The notes beneath the pieces were generated by a model that was not told the DNA's origin, did not search any database, and was given only the letters and a program-made list of their open reading frames with translations. This document shows positions 1 through 18,145 of a stretch of 64,000 nt of DNA, piece after piece. The first letter of the stretch is position 1, and each line of letters opens with the position of its first letter. The translations under genes were made by a program, and so were the position numbers. The stretch lies in the NCBI GenBank assembly GCA_019095985.1, contig CM032664.1:27750082-27814081 (forward strand). The letters are read 5' to 3'. The DNA comes from Streblospio benedicti (lineage: Eukaryota > Annelida > Polychaeta > Spionida > Spionidae).

Positions 1-1396
1 TCTTTTCTCTCTTCCTACAACTTTGCCGTACAAAAAATTGGGTAAGTGACTGCTTTTGAAGATTAAACTATTACTAATTGTTCAGTAATACTAAACTGTC
101 CATAGACGATTACGGTTACTGTGAACAAAGTGGTTCCACTGCACGCCCTGCCGTGTTCACACGGCCGACAGGACGGGTTCCGTGGTGCACGCTATGCTCC
201 CGCGCGTAGGCGCAGCCTCCTGGCTCCGACTCCACTGGGTTGACCTACTCCTCGTTGTGTTGTTATGACGGACATGTACACCTCACACCCGTGCTACTAC
301 CACATGCTGTGTGGGTAGTGTGCAGACCATGGTCTCACGAAAGGTCCCCCGCAGGAGGACTTCGTACCAGTGCTGACACGGGTGACAGCTCCTTACTGGT
401 GGTCCTCAATAGCTCAGTGGTTAGCGTGCACGACTGAAAATGTGATTTGCCTGTGTACGTCGCAAGTTCGCGACCTGGTCATGGCAGACAGAGTGTCGCC
501 CAAACCGTTACGTCGTGCAGCTGTTACTGAGTTGCTGATCTCCACCGACAGACCGAGCACGTCGCCACAGTACAGTGTTACTACTAGACGGTGGCGACGC
601 CAAGCCAAGCGGGAGGTTCGGAAGCCTCGTTAAAAGACGTGCCCGTGTAGAGGACAGTCACCCCTCTGCACGTAAACGAACTCACCTAGTTTGAAAACAA
701 TAGCTAGTGTGATCCCTTCACCCCCCGAGGCACAGTTGGTTACCTAGCCTGCCTCTGGAGGTACATGTATCAACACCACGTGGCCTCCCACTGCTATAAT
801 CATCAAAACTGATGACTGCGGAGTATTACGCTACGCGGGTCACTGGGTCTACACAGAGAGAGTGTGTGGTACTGAACAAAACAACCTTACAGGTGTTATA
901 ACATGGGGGTCTTAATTCCTAGTCCAGTGCAACTTACTATTATTATTTCCCACAGGTTCCCTGGGGGAAATGGTTGTTTTTGACTGGGTATGCACTGTGT
1001 GAGGGTGCTCTTCTGACACACCTCTTAATGTCCAATTCTTATTGGCTCAGCCCGACCTTGAGACCGATGTCAAACTCTAGTCTTTTTTCATGCACCCCCC
1101 TTGGCTTTAAAGTACGCTGTAAATGGTCAAAGTCGCATGATCGAGAGTGCTAATGAAGCCGTCTATTGGTTAAATTATGTCACACCCACGAGTACTCCAC
1201 TCTAAGTGGCCAAGACGGATTTCTTGCATAACAATTTCGAGGTAACCAGCCCGCCCCTGAGCTGTCAACCACGTCGCATAGCCAATCAGAGCAGCGTAGT
1301 AAAACTTTCGTTTATGATTTGGTGTAAAATTGCATCAACAATAAAAATCACTCCTTCTAAACTGGGCGACCCAACATAAAACGTGTAACACTCGGT
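1..1396. other. No gene recognised; relatively GC-rich 5' flank
   Basis: I see no exon with domain sense or convincing splice pairing on either strand. Short open frames around 240-630 lack recognisable protein character. The stretch contains one tRNA-like sequence (listed separately). Exons upstream of the EGF gene that starts at 3261 could lie here or outside the window, but I cannot point to one. Confidence 0.5.
401..478 (+). repeat. tRNA-like sequence, probable SINE head
   Basis: The sequence has a good RNA polymerase III A box (TAGCTCAGTGG at 410-420) and a B-box-like GTTCGCGAC about 45 bases later, the spacing of a tRNA. The anticodon and T stems do not pair cleanly and no acceptor stem closes, so a working tRNA is unlikely. 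A tRNA-derived SINE head or tRNA pseudogene is the best reading. Confidence 0.45.
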
Positions 1397-1843
1397 GGGG
1401 TGTGTGGGCGGCTTTGCCCCCCAGGAGTTGGATTTAGTTGAGAGTGCCCGGGGAGCGTCGGGGGGTAGGCCCTTGGCCTTATGAAATAAAAAAATGGGGG
1501 GTTCGGGGGGTACCCTCCCCATAATAACATTGAGAAATAATTTTAAAAATGGTCATAACTTCCTCCTGCCTATAATACTGCTATCCACTATAGGGCCTAC
1601 AGAGGTGGTCTTCTTATATTTTGGGGTGTGTGGGTGGCTTTGCCCCCAGGAGTTGGGTTTAGTTGAGAGTGCCCGGGGAGTATCTGGGGGGTAGGCCCTC
1701 GGTCTTATAAAATAAAAAACGGGGGGTTCGGGGGGGGTACCCTCCCCATAATAACATTGAGAAATAATTTTAAAAAATTGGTCATAACGTCCTCCTGCCT
1801 ATGATACTGCTATCAACTATAGAGAAGTGGTCTTCTTATATTT
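1397..1843. repeat. Two-copy tandem repeat, period about 226 bp
   Basis: Two adjacent copies, about 1397-1622 and 1623-1843, share nearly all their sequence. Each begins GGGGTGTGTGGG, has a G-rich middle ending in a run before TACCCTCCCC, and ends with a GTGGTCTTCTTATATTTT block. The second copy lacks a short GGGCCTACA insertion. No coding potential is visible. It looks like a tandem duplication of one interspersed repeat unit. Confidence 0.8.
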
Positions 1844-3260
1844 TTAACACTAAATGTGCTTCCTGAACCTGACACCCCCCCCCCGTTCTCGCAAGTGGTT
1901 ATTTTTTGAAAATGTGACGAATTTTTTCTAACGTCTAGAGCTACTGGTTGCTCACACATATTTTGGTATATTATGTTGCGTTTTTGCTTTACATATCCAA
2001 CATTCAGTACACGAGACCCGCTTGCATGTCTTCTATGTACATCACAGCAACACGGTATGCAGTATTCTTTATAAGGAAAATTGCCGTAGTAAAAATAAAC
2101 ATAAAAATAACAAAGGTATCATCATGATCGAAGATTCATGTTGCACACCTATATACAGGTTGAAAAACATAGATTCTGGATAACTATACATTATTAATGT
2201 GGTAGGATTCAGAAATGAGTAAACTCCATTTTTCTTGTATGCCGAAATATATGTGAACCACCAATAGCTACACTTTGATAAAATTAAAAAGATATCTATA
2301 TATTTTTAATTGGAAAAAATGTATCATGGGAATCATTTTAGATTGGTTGACATTTATTACACGTGTTATGCTCACGCTGTCTGTTCATGGCAAGTCATTC
2401 ATACCCCTGTGGGAAATTCATACGTTCCTTGAACGTTTGCTGATCTAGTTATATCCTACTTTATACTCAGCAGCTACCTTTGTAACTGCGCACTGGACAC
2501 CCTAAAAGAACTATGGGTTTTGTTACACTACCGTACGTAGTACCATTTTCACCACCACGTGGCTACAGTATCACAAGGTCCGGTTGATCGAGACTAACAG
2601 TTATGCATAGTCTATGCCCCTAGTGGCGAAAATTGTACTAGGATCGAACCTAGTAACTACTAGCTTGTTACTCGAACTGGTGTATGCAGAAATGTCATGA
2701 CTCATGTTGACTTCTTATTTTTTTTTAATTCTCCCCGTTTCCCCTTGTGCCATTGTGTACTGATGTTGGTTATCATATATAAACAGATAACGATGAATGG
2801 AACCTCCCTATTAACTATTTAAGTCTTTTGTAAAAGACTATATAATTTTGATTAATATGAAGCCATGTACATGTCTTAATGGGGTCACGGGATAGGAGAT
2901 TGGTGATCAGGCCCAACGAAATAAAGAGGTAAAGAAATCTCACATCCCTATTTTTTTGTCTCATTTCCCACATCTCTCCTTTTGCTTTGCCCTTTCCACA
3001 CACCACAATTCCTGGAAACTGCACCCCCACACCATTTTGACTTTAACTTTAACCTTTTAGGAAGGCATGAGAAGAAAACTAGTCAATCATAAAGAATGCA
3101 TTCCTCTTTTATTTCTGTGCATTTGTAGCGGTTTACATATCAATAATTGCCAGATATAGGCTAGCCAGTGGGCTAGCTTTGGGCTACAGAGCTACCAATT
3201 ATGTCCAACCCCGATTTAGTAATCATAAATATACACATATGCACTTGATATTATTTTTAG
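1844..3260. other. No gene recognised
   Basis: AT-rich sequence with short open frames of no recognisable character. I see no repeat structure beyond scattered homopolymers. It ends at the acceptor (TTATTTTTAG) of the first supported exon of the downstream EGF gene. Confidence 0.5.
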
Positions 3261-10178
<6,918 letters not shown>

Positions 10179-12105
10179 TTGTCGAGTAGGACAAGACATG
10201 GGGTGTCTGGTGATGGGTTGCTCATTGATCATAATGGAGCACATTACTATGGAATAATAATTAGTATTTTCGCTCAGATTGGACATGAGGTATCTTGATT
10301 GGCTTTTATGGCATCATGATAATAATTTAGTACTTGAGAATGTTCACATTTTTATTTTCACATACATGAGTGTGTGCATAAACATGTTTTGTTTGTTACT
10401 ATGAATACTATTGATTTTTGTTGGTACCGACTATTTCATAAGGAAAACATTGTAGAACCCTTAATTAGTATTGGTTATATTTTAAGATATACATTAGATT
10501 ATAATACTCAGAATAATGTGTTCATATAGCAGGAACAAGAAGGCATCCAGTTTAAAAAAACTATTGCGTCAAGGGCTCTGTATTAGACTACACGAAAAAC
10601 TGACTGTAATATACAAACAACGTAGAGAAATAATATCATATTTGTTTTGTCTGCTGTATACTAGAATGTTCTGCAAGGGCGTAAGCAGCTTTTTGTTAGG
10701 GTGGGTGGGTTCGCATTTGTGAGCGAGCGTATCATATGCTAAAATTCAATAAAAGTGAAAAGCAAGTTTTATTATATATATATATATATATATTTTTTTT
10801 TATTATTTATACATCACACGCTAATACCTACATAAACGTAAGACGACATCCACACAACATCTTATCAATCATCATAATATAAACATACAAGCTAAGTAAA
10901 TGACTATCCAGTGACTGCAATGCAACCAGAAGAGGCATTTAGGTTGACAACATATGCATGCATATACATTGTATCAGTTGATATTAAAGACAAAAGCAGC
11001 TTAAAATCTAGTGAAATAACCAACCTAGTCCGTCAGTTAATATGTAGAAAATATTTAATATTAATATTAGTATTATAAAGCAGATTTATAAAAGTAAATA
11101 TATAAAAATATAATATTTAAAGCACATACACAATTGTGAGCACTGTACCAAATTGGTTGTTAATATCAGTAGCCTGGTCAAATTTGGTGAGACAGTCGTT
11201 TATATATGCCCAAAAGTAGAGGTGTAATATTCATATCATTTACACATTGTAATATTCATCTATTAAAATGTTCGACTGAATATTTGGACATGTACGGTAC
11301 ATTTAGAATTTTAAAAGATCCAAAAATCTTGAACATTAGTTCTAAAGTACATGGTTGCGTTAATGTTATACACTCTTATATATAGTTTTCAAATAAAAAA
11401 AATCCAACATTTCACTAATATACATACATGTTAACAGAAACTTGTCAGAGCTAACCATGTAATAATAATTTAAGATCCGGCAGGTACTAGTGAAAGGTGG
11501 GAAAAGATTAAGTGCATTGAAAGTATGTTTTTTTGAGCTCAAATGTTGATAAAGAATTTATATGATATTACAGTTATGTTTCATATGAAGCAAAGTGTTG
11601 AAAGTGTCAAACGTAGCGGCCATTTTGAAAATCCAAGATGGCCGACACCTGCAGTGAATCTTTTATAACACCACTAAATTCCCCATACTTGAAAACATCG
11701 TTTTAGACATCAAGATCGAGCCTCTAAGTGCCCTAGAAAGTACTTTAATAGTAAAATATGGTATTTAGGTGGCCATTTTGAATAAAAAAACATTTTTTTA
11801 CAACTTTGCCCAGGGCAAAAAGCGGTAACCCCCCCCCCCCTTAACAGTAGATCATAAAGAGTAAAAATCCGTTGAGAAACCTTTGATGACAATTTTGCCC
11901 AACCTAAACCGTTCGTTGACTGGCCTAGTTGGCATCATACCTTGTTCAAAATACAGACACAGTATACATGTACGTCTGTATAGTTAACAATGTTAAAATC
12001 ACAGAATCAAAATGCCGGTGCCAGGATTCCGTATAGGTAAGCTATTTTTTAAACGTCCTCAGATAAAATTCCCTCTGCATTTTAACTAACATACACATGA
12101 TACAG
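10179..12105. other. Intergenic, AT-rich; 3' region of the EGF gene
   Basis: No coding exon recognised. It contains a polyadenylation hexamer (10748-10753), a (TA)n tract at about 10773-10793 and AT-rich single-copy-looking sequence. The genes on either side converge here (plus gene ending 10178, minus gene ending 12106). Confidence 0.6.
10748..10753 (+). terminator. Candidate polyadenylation signal AATAAA
   Basis: An AATAAA hexamer lies 570 bases after the stop codon of the EGF gene, in sequence with no other gene on this strand. It is a weak single-motif call. Confidence 0.35.
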
Positions 12106-12958
12106 TCACACTGTTTGTGATTTAGTTATTATATCCAAAGTGGAGGTGTCGGTATACCGTGCCGTTGTACTTGCATGTCTTTCTTGAGGATGCACTTTGC
12201 CATTTCGGTGTTTACATTTAACCAGAGTATTATAAATGAAGAGATCAAGTACTTCAAGAACAGCCATCACACTGCAGCCGAGCAGTAAACCCATGTAGCC
12301 ACCAAAGTCACTAAAGAATGAAGGCATATCATAGGCTGCTTCCTGGATTACAGATTCGTACTTAAGCTCACCGTAGAATACATCAAGCATAATCAGATTG
12401 GATTGTATGAAATCACGGTCAATCTCCACTGTATTCTCTGCCTTATGCTTGTACAATCGTAGGTATTCTTGAAAAGCATGTACTGCTTGTTCAAGCTCTA
12501 TATAATTAGCAGTTAATTGCTTCTTTACGCCCTTGACAATCAATGTGAGCGTATTGTAAAACTCACTCATTGTTTCTCTTGCTTCCTCTGAGCTGAACAT
12601 ACCAGTGCGCGAACACGTGGAAAGTCAATTTATAAGCAAATCCGTATCAGTGTTGTTGTATCCTCTTTCTAATCCAATTTCATTATAGACATCAGCCATT
12701 TCTTGTTTTTCAGAAGCATAGGATATCTGCAACGGCTGCAAAATGTTAGTGTTAATTTCATTTATCAAAGTTTCCATATCGTACACCATAGCAGAGAGCT
12801 TGTCCATTCTACCTGCAAGATCAAGCTTTGTGAGACTCCCATCAAGATGCATATCGAGGATGTTAGTAATCATTTTTTGTTGCTGCACTAGGTTCTTGTC
12901 TACTATTTCTTTGTATATAGTATTTGAATAATCCAGTTGTATCTCTGCAATGGCATTC
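12106..12958 (-). pseudogene. ENaC/degenerin (ASC) channel, 3' exon with in-frame stop
   Basis: The frame reads from an acceptor (CACTCAAG before 12958) to the stop at 12106. The C-terminal half is unmistakably an amiloride-sensitive channel: the pre-TM2 block FFSDFGGYMGLLLGCS, with the G-x-S selectivity filter (here GCS), then TM2 (VMAVLEVLDLFIYNTLV) and a short basic tail. The part before it is helical and carries the end of the extracellular palm (NLIMLDVFYGELKYESV). One TGA interrupts the same frame just upstream of a Met at 12600, so the gene is probably a pseudogene, unless this is an assembly error. Upstream exons (TM1, finger, thumb) were not identified: a gypsy fossil and an assembly gap lie immediately upstream. 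Ligand and gating cannot be inferred. Confidence 0.75.
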
Positions 12959-13019
12959 CTTGAGTGTAACGTTATTCATAGTTCCGATGCATGAACTGTT
13001 ATGACTTTCTACCCAAGAG

Positions 13020-13483
13020 TGTTGAATCAAAATTGTGCTGATCTACTTAGTTTTAACAATAAATTTAGAGTAAACACAACATACCAGAAAAGTATTCCCT
13101 GTAGTTTTGTATGTAGGTCAACGTTTTAAATAAACCGGAAGTCACGTGTTTACAAATGTCATCTTCGCATCTTATAAACTTTCAAATAATAAATCATAGA
13201 AATATTACATGGTGGCAGCGTGGGATACGAACAAAACCGAGTGATTAACACGGGAGGAAACATCAAGACTGTCTGCAACTATAAAATATAAGTTCCTCAT
13301 TTGTGAATCTGTGACACTCGGGCCCTTTTGTATACGTTCTTATACCCGCCAAATCGCCCCACCACGTGAAAATGGCAGAAAACGTTCCGACACCCACTAT
13401 GAATTGGTCCAGTAGCAACCTCACTGAATCTTGGACAAAATTCCAACAGCACGTAGAGCTTATGTTTACTGGTCCTCTAAAGG
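13020..13483 (+). mobile_element. Ty3/gypsy-type LTR retrotransposon fossil, 5' part
   Basis: About 13020-13209 looks like an LTR (TG start, CA end), followed by a primer-binding-site-like TGGTGGCAGCGTGGGAT at 13210-13226. From 13372 a gag-like frame contains WTKFQQHVELMFTGPL, a block common near the start of invertebrate gypsy gag proteins. The copy runs into an assembly gap and no pol region is visible after it, so it is an incomplete fossil here. The LTR start is approximate and age cannot be judged without the second LTR. Confidence 0.6.
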
Positions 13484-13583
13484 NNNNNNNNNNNNNNNNN
13501 NNNNNNNNNNNNNNNNNNNNNNNNNNNNNNNNNNNNNNNNNNNNNNNNNNNNNNNNNNNNNNNNNNNNNNNNNNNNNNNNNNN
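13484..13583. other. Assembly gap (100 N)
   Basis: Exactly 100 N bases, the usual placeholder for a gap of unknown size. It interrupts the gypsy-type element. Sequence after it (13584-14430) shows no recognisable coding or repeat structure. Confidence 0.99.
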
Positions 13584-14429
13584 CGAAAAAATTTCAAACT
13601 TTAAACAAATGACGTTTAAAACCCCCCCTTTTTCATCTGATAACATACCATTTTGCCAGAACACGGAATGCAATACAAACGTTATGGTATTTATCAATTT
13701 CATATCATTTCCTAAGAACCATCTTTACTGCAAGATAGGTATTGAACTCCCAAAATGTTACGTGAATTTCATTTATGCTCAATCTGCACTACTTTTTTAT
13801 TATTGCAAATCAGCTTTACTGCAAATCTGATGAAGATAATCTAGACGTATAATTCCTATAACTAGATGTTGAAAATAAGAACTGCGATACGATTCTGTGT
13901 ACACGTGGACAATTTATGTAAAAAATAAGTATTTATGGAGGCAACAGAAACGTTATTGTCTCAAGTGTTTTTACTACAACGTCATAACTCTTCTAAATCG
14001 ATAATTGATAGGTATACATTGGATACAATATAGAAAAGATGAAAGGTAGTGCATCCCAACTGAAAAATTAAGACGTTTAGCACATTTTCATTCAAGAATC
14101 TGTTGTCAAAACATGACAATTTCTCACTGTTTACTACGGTAGGAGATAAAACTTGTGAGACCATGATAGCGCACCTGCGTATGTTTGTATGAGGCCGCTC
14201 GTTGATTGGCTGGCTGACGTAAAAAGGGGCGTGGCTCGGAACTATGAATACCAAGGCGTATGGTGTCTTGTATAATTCCACTTCTCATCTTTTCCAGACA
14301 CCTTTCAATTCTTTTTATTGTGTTATATTTTTCCAACAAGGATTTTCTAATGAACATCATTGCAACAAAATTCTTATCAATAATATTTTGAAGCATTTTC
14401 ATCGTTATTGTGAAACTTTTCACATCAGT

Positions 14430-14722
14430 TCTGTTAAATGTACGCCAATGATACAATAATCATCGCACCACCGATTAGTATATTACAGCATCTCTTTTTC
14501 GTGTGTGAGAAGTATGCAAGCTCATCCGAGATTGTATTCAATGTAAAGTACTTTATTTACATATTGGGGAACTGTGATTTTCTCATTTTAATGTTATGTG
14601 TTATTCTGTTGGTTATAGCGCGATTTGTCTAATTTTACAATTTTACATTTTTACATTTTCATACTATGATTATACATCCTGTATATTATCGAAATAAACT
14701 GTATTAGTATTAGTATTAGCAA
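14430..14722 (+). mobile_element. LINE reverse transcriptase fragment, 3' end
   Basis: Starting at 14438 the frame reads MYANDTIIIAPPISILQHLF, then about 17 residues including VCEKYASSSEIVFNV. This matches the reverse transcriptase catalytic region (YADD-like, here YAND) and the following helix of CR1/L2/Jockey-type LINEs. Only about 40 residues remain recognisable. The downstream AT-rich stretch ends in a TATTAG-type short tandem tail at about 14704-14722, as expected for a LINE 3' end. It is a heavily truncated copy with Asp to Asn at the second catalytic position of the motif. Confidence 0.65.
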
Positions 14723-16165
14723 TCTCCACACTTACAATCTACATTACTCACGTAATCTCGGGGAGTTACCAACAAATTATACCTTGGAGTTGCATTCGTA
14801 CTGTGCCGACACCTATGAAGCACCAGTGAACTTAGCATGCTTGCCCTATGCGTGTGTTGCCCTGATTTATTAGGGTGTTGACCTCATTTGGGGTGAAGTC
14901 ACGACGCAGACGGCTGCACGTCTGACTTCTAGACTGAAACCGGGTAGCCACTTTAGATTTGTCTTCTCATGTTTTTAATGTATCATTGGAACCTGTAAAA
15001 CAATTTTATCTCTAATCAATTTAAAAAACACTTACTGTTTGCGTCACAGTGGAATTATTGCTGGTGATATGAATGGACAAGTTGATGGAACGTTAAGCAA
15101 GTAAATCTAAACCAAACGTACGTGTAACTTGTCAGGATAGGCTACATCAAAGAAGCATTGCTCACAAGGGATACCGTCATGATATATAAGTCGTGGATAG
15201 GACATCACGGTCCTGAACATTATGTGTTGTACAATTACAAATGGACACGAGTTTCTCCTTGGGGGGGGGGTGCGTCCTCAATAGGTTGTGCGGGTACGGA
15301 TGTGTCACGGGATAGGGAGGGGTGCTTTTTGCGCAGTCCACTATACGTTAATTCCCCCATCTATTATATATATATATATTTCTGGGTCACAATTTTCAAT
15401 ATTTTGTTTATTTTTGGGTAACATATTTGACATTTTTATGAAAACTTTCACAAAAATTGGATTGCTGTGGCTTGTGGATCGAGAAGATCTGACCACCGCC
15501 AAATGAGTTTCTTCTGTTCACGTTTGACGCATTTTGATAGGGCAGTCACTGGAAACCACGGAAACCAACTAGTATTGTACTGCACATACTTTTTATCCGC
15601 GTTACCATAATCGAAACACATCTTCTCACGGATACGCTTGTAAATTAATATTGAAAATTTTATTGGTGGAAAGAGGAAATGGGATACTTTTTGTCACATA
15701 GATTTTTTAATGGGAAGAAGTTAGAATAAGTAAATATGGCGAGTATTTTATCCGTACCAAACGACTTAAGGCCCAGATAGCCTATCATAGTGTTAACCAT
15801 GCTATCTTTGTAACCTTGATCATTCCGCACCAGTGATTAGGAACCAGCAGCATTTAAATGACAGCATTTTCACTATTAATTGTTGACAACAGCCAACTTT
15901 TTCTCATCACCACCAAATTCCAAACACATTACCATGTGTCTTGTACTGTGACTTTCTTCCTCATACAACCTTAAAACTCTTCTCTTGTGTAAATCATACG
16001 TTCAAGCTGACGTATAAAGATGGGAAAGTACAAGAAATATTGTCGAATTTGATGCTATTCTTACAATTTATATTGCGGGGAATCATAGGTCAATATCACC
16101 CCATCAAACCTATATTGAAATACATTATTTAGACAAATATATAATTTTATTACATAAACTTTATT

Positions 16166-16224
16166 TTAGTGGTGTCGACTTAATCATACATTTAAAAGTT
16201 AGTCCATTAAGTCGACACCGCTAA
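16166..16224. repeat. 59-bp palindromic mini-element with 19-bp inverted ends
   Basis: The ends are TTAGTGGTGTCGACTTAAT and its near-perfect inverted copy ATTAAGTCGACACCGCTAA, separated by about 21 bases. The arms differ at one position. It has the shape of a very short MITE or of the tip of one; no certain target duplication was seen. Confidence 0.7.
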
Positions 16225-17949
16225 CAGGTTTCTAACTTTCCTTTGTAGGATCAAATGAGGATTTGAGTAGCTATGGGAAGTTCAGTAATACAGGAGACAC
16301 CGCCCAAAATAAACATTTAGCCTACTGCACGGTCATGTGAGACATCTAAAACAGCTTTGAAAAGTAACTGTTGAAAAAGACAAATATTTGATCACCTCAT
16401 GTGGATGAAAATTCGTCTATTGAATATTCGACTACATTTATGCACACTATGCCATGGATACACACAACTGACCTTCGTAGAGAATGAAAGTGTATGTTTA
16501 TAAAACACATGGGTGTTGGACTGGACAAGTTACCCCAAACTGTGACAGTCGGTGTCACTCATGTATGCAGGCTTTGAATAACCTGTTCGGTGCAATTTGT
16601 ATGCAGGATGACATTTGACAAGGGTATTTAGAGGGGGTTTAACTCAACACGTAGACATGAGGATCATGTTTGGTTAAACTTTTTATAGTTGGATATTAAT
16701 CCAGATGCAATAGCGACATGTGTTGGGATATAAATTTATGATGATGGAAACAGAGCTTTAAGTGTACCGTGCATTTCTTGATATGTCATGAGCGTACGCT
16801 AACTACATAGTAGTACTAGTGTGGATAACTAGGCAATCTAGGATTGTGGATTTGACTGCTGATTTCTGTTACTCTTGGAAACATGTGGCGCCGACAGGTG
16901 AGTCTTTTATTAAACAAATACCAAAAGCTAAAACAAACCAATACCAATCACAATCACTTTGATGCATAGTCATTTATCCATTCATAAACACCTACCCCGG
17001 TCCACTCGCATATAGTAAAATGGCCGTTGCGATGACCGTATTTAGTTTGTAAATTTCTAATTAAAGGTGTCACAAGAATGCCACAACATTGTTGCTAACA
17101 CGTTTCAATTCAATATTTGAAACACCCGATATCTTTATGTTCTATCGTGTTTTCAAATGATCAGGCACTTTATTTTCTGGGAGAGTCTCTGATGCACATG
17201 TTTTAAAACTGAAGTCTCCAGTTTGACTTGTGTATAATTTTCTTATGTGTTGTCAAGGAAGTCAATATAGATATATTAATATAGCATGCAGCATTTTAAA
17301 ACACGTTTATATTATACAACAACGGTAGCAAGCAAACACGGTTGGAATGTGATAAAGAATAATAATAAAAAAACATAATTATCACATAAAGATCAGGCAC
17401 AGCGTTTTTATGAACAGAACTTATTGTTTGAATGCACATGAAAAGGCTCTTACCTTATACGGAGACTTATGAAATGTTAAACTTAGATTTCTAACTTTTA
17501 GGTAAGATTGGTATAATGAATAAAAATGGAAAATATAGAATACAATTTACAGAATATATTAAAACACCAGCCTAAATCGAATAGTTATAATATATAGGCC
17601 AAAACGTATTCATAATACAACACTTTCCTCATAGCAAGTATATGTATTAACACAGCTAATGAATTTGTTCAACAATAAAACGTATTTAGTTATTTAAGTT
17701 AGAGGAAAGTGTACCGTGGGTTTTACATTTGACAGTAGACGTGTTCATATTTATAGAAACAGTGTGGGTGAAATCTCACGAACGCCCCTTCATGTTCTTC
17801 TTGTCACGACGTTGTGCTTCAATTCACTTTTCTATGATCCAAATTCTGAATGAAGACCATCTACAGTGGGGCCCACCTATAGGGCTTATACTGGACATCC
17901 GTGAATGGCAGGAACAGATGACTCCTCTTTTCTGGGACACGTGAATCAT

Positions 17950-18145
17950 AGGCATATCCACGGATCCACGGCGGGGGGGCGGCACGCGCCCCCCTTTTTT
18001 CCACCAAAATACTTCATTTTCATAGCGTTTTTCATGAAATCCCTTAAGTGCGTCCCCCTTCCTTAAGTGCGCCACCGCCTTTCCTTAAGTGTGCCCCCCT
18101 TTCCTTAAGTGCGCCCCCCTTTCCAAAAACCTGGATCTGCCATTG
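17950..18145 (-). repeat. Non-autonomous DNA transposon-like repeat, with CTTAAGTGCG minisatellite
   Basis: Shares a core (minus strand: CATGAAAAACGCTATGAAAAT, continuing into GAAGTATTTTGGTGG) and a GCAGATCCAGG-like end with repeats at about 36066-36212 and 61575-61725. This copy also carries four or five imperfect tandem units of about 20 bases around CCTTAAGTGCGCCCCCCTTT. Ends resemble short inverted repeats (GGATCCACGG at left, CTGGATCTGCC at right). Confidence 0.6.

Noticed and set aside
401-478. Functional tRNA gene
   Set aside because: A and B boxes are present, but the acceptor, anticodon and T stems do not pair well enough.
16884-16898. ATGTGGCGCCGACAG followed by GTGAGT as the first exon of the protease homologue
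   Set aside because: It ends in phase 0, but the candidate exon ending at 20446 needs a one-base carry-over if its acceptor is the AG at 20396. No connecting exon was found.
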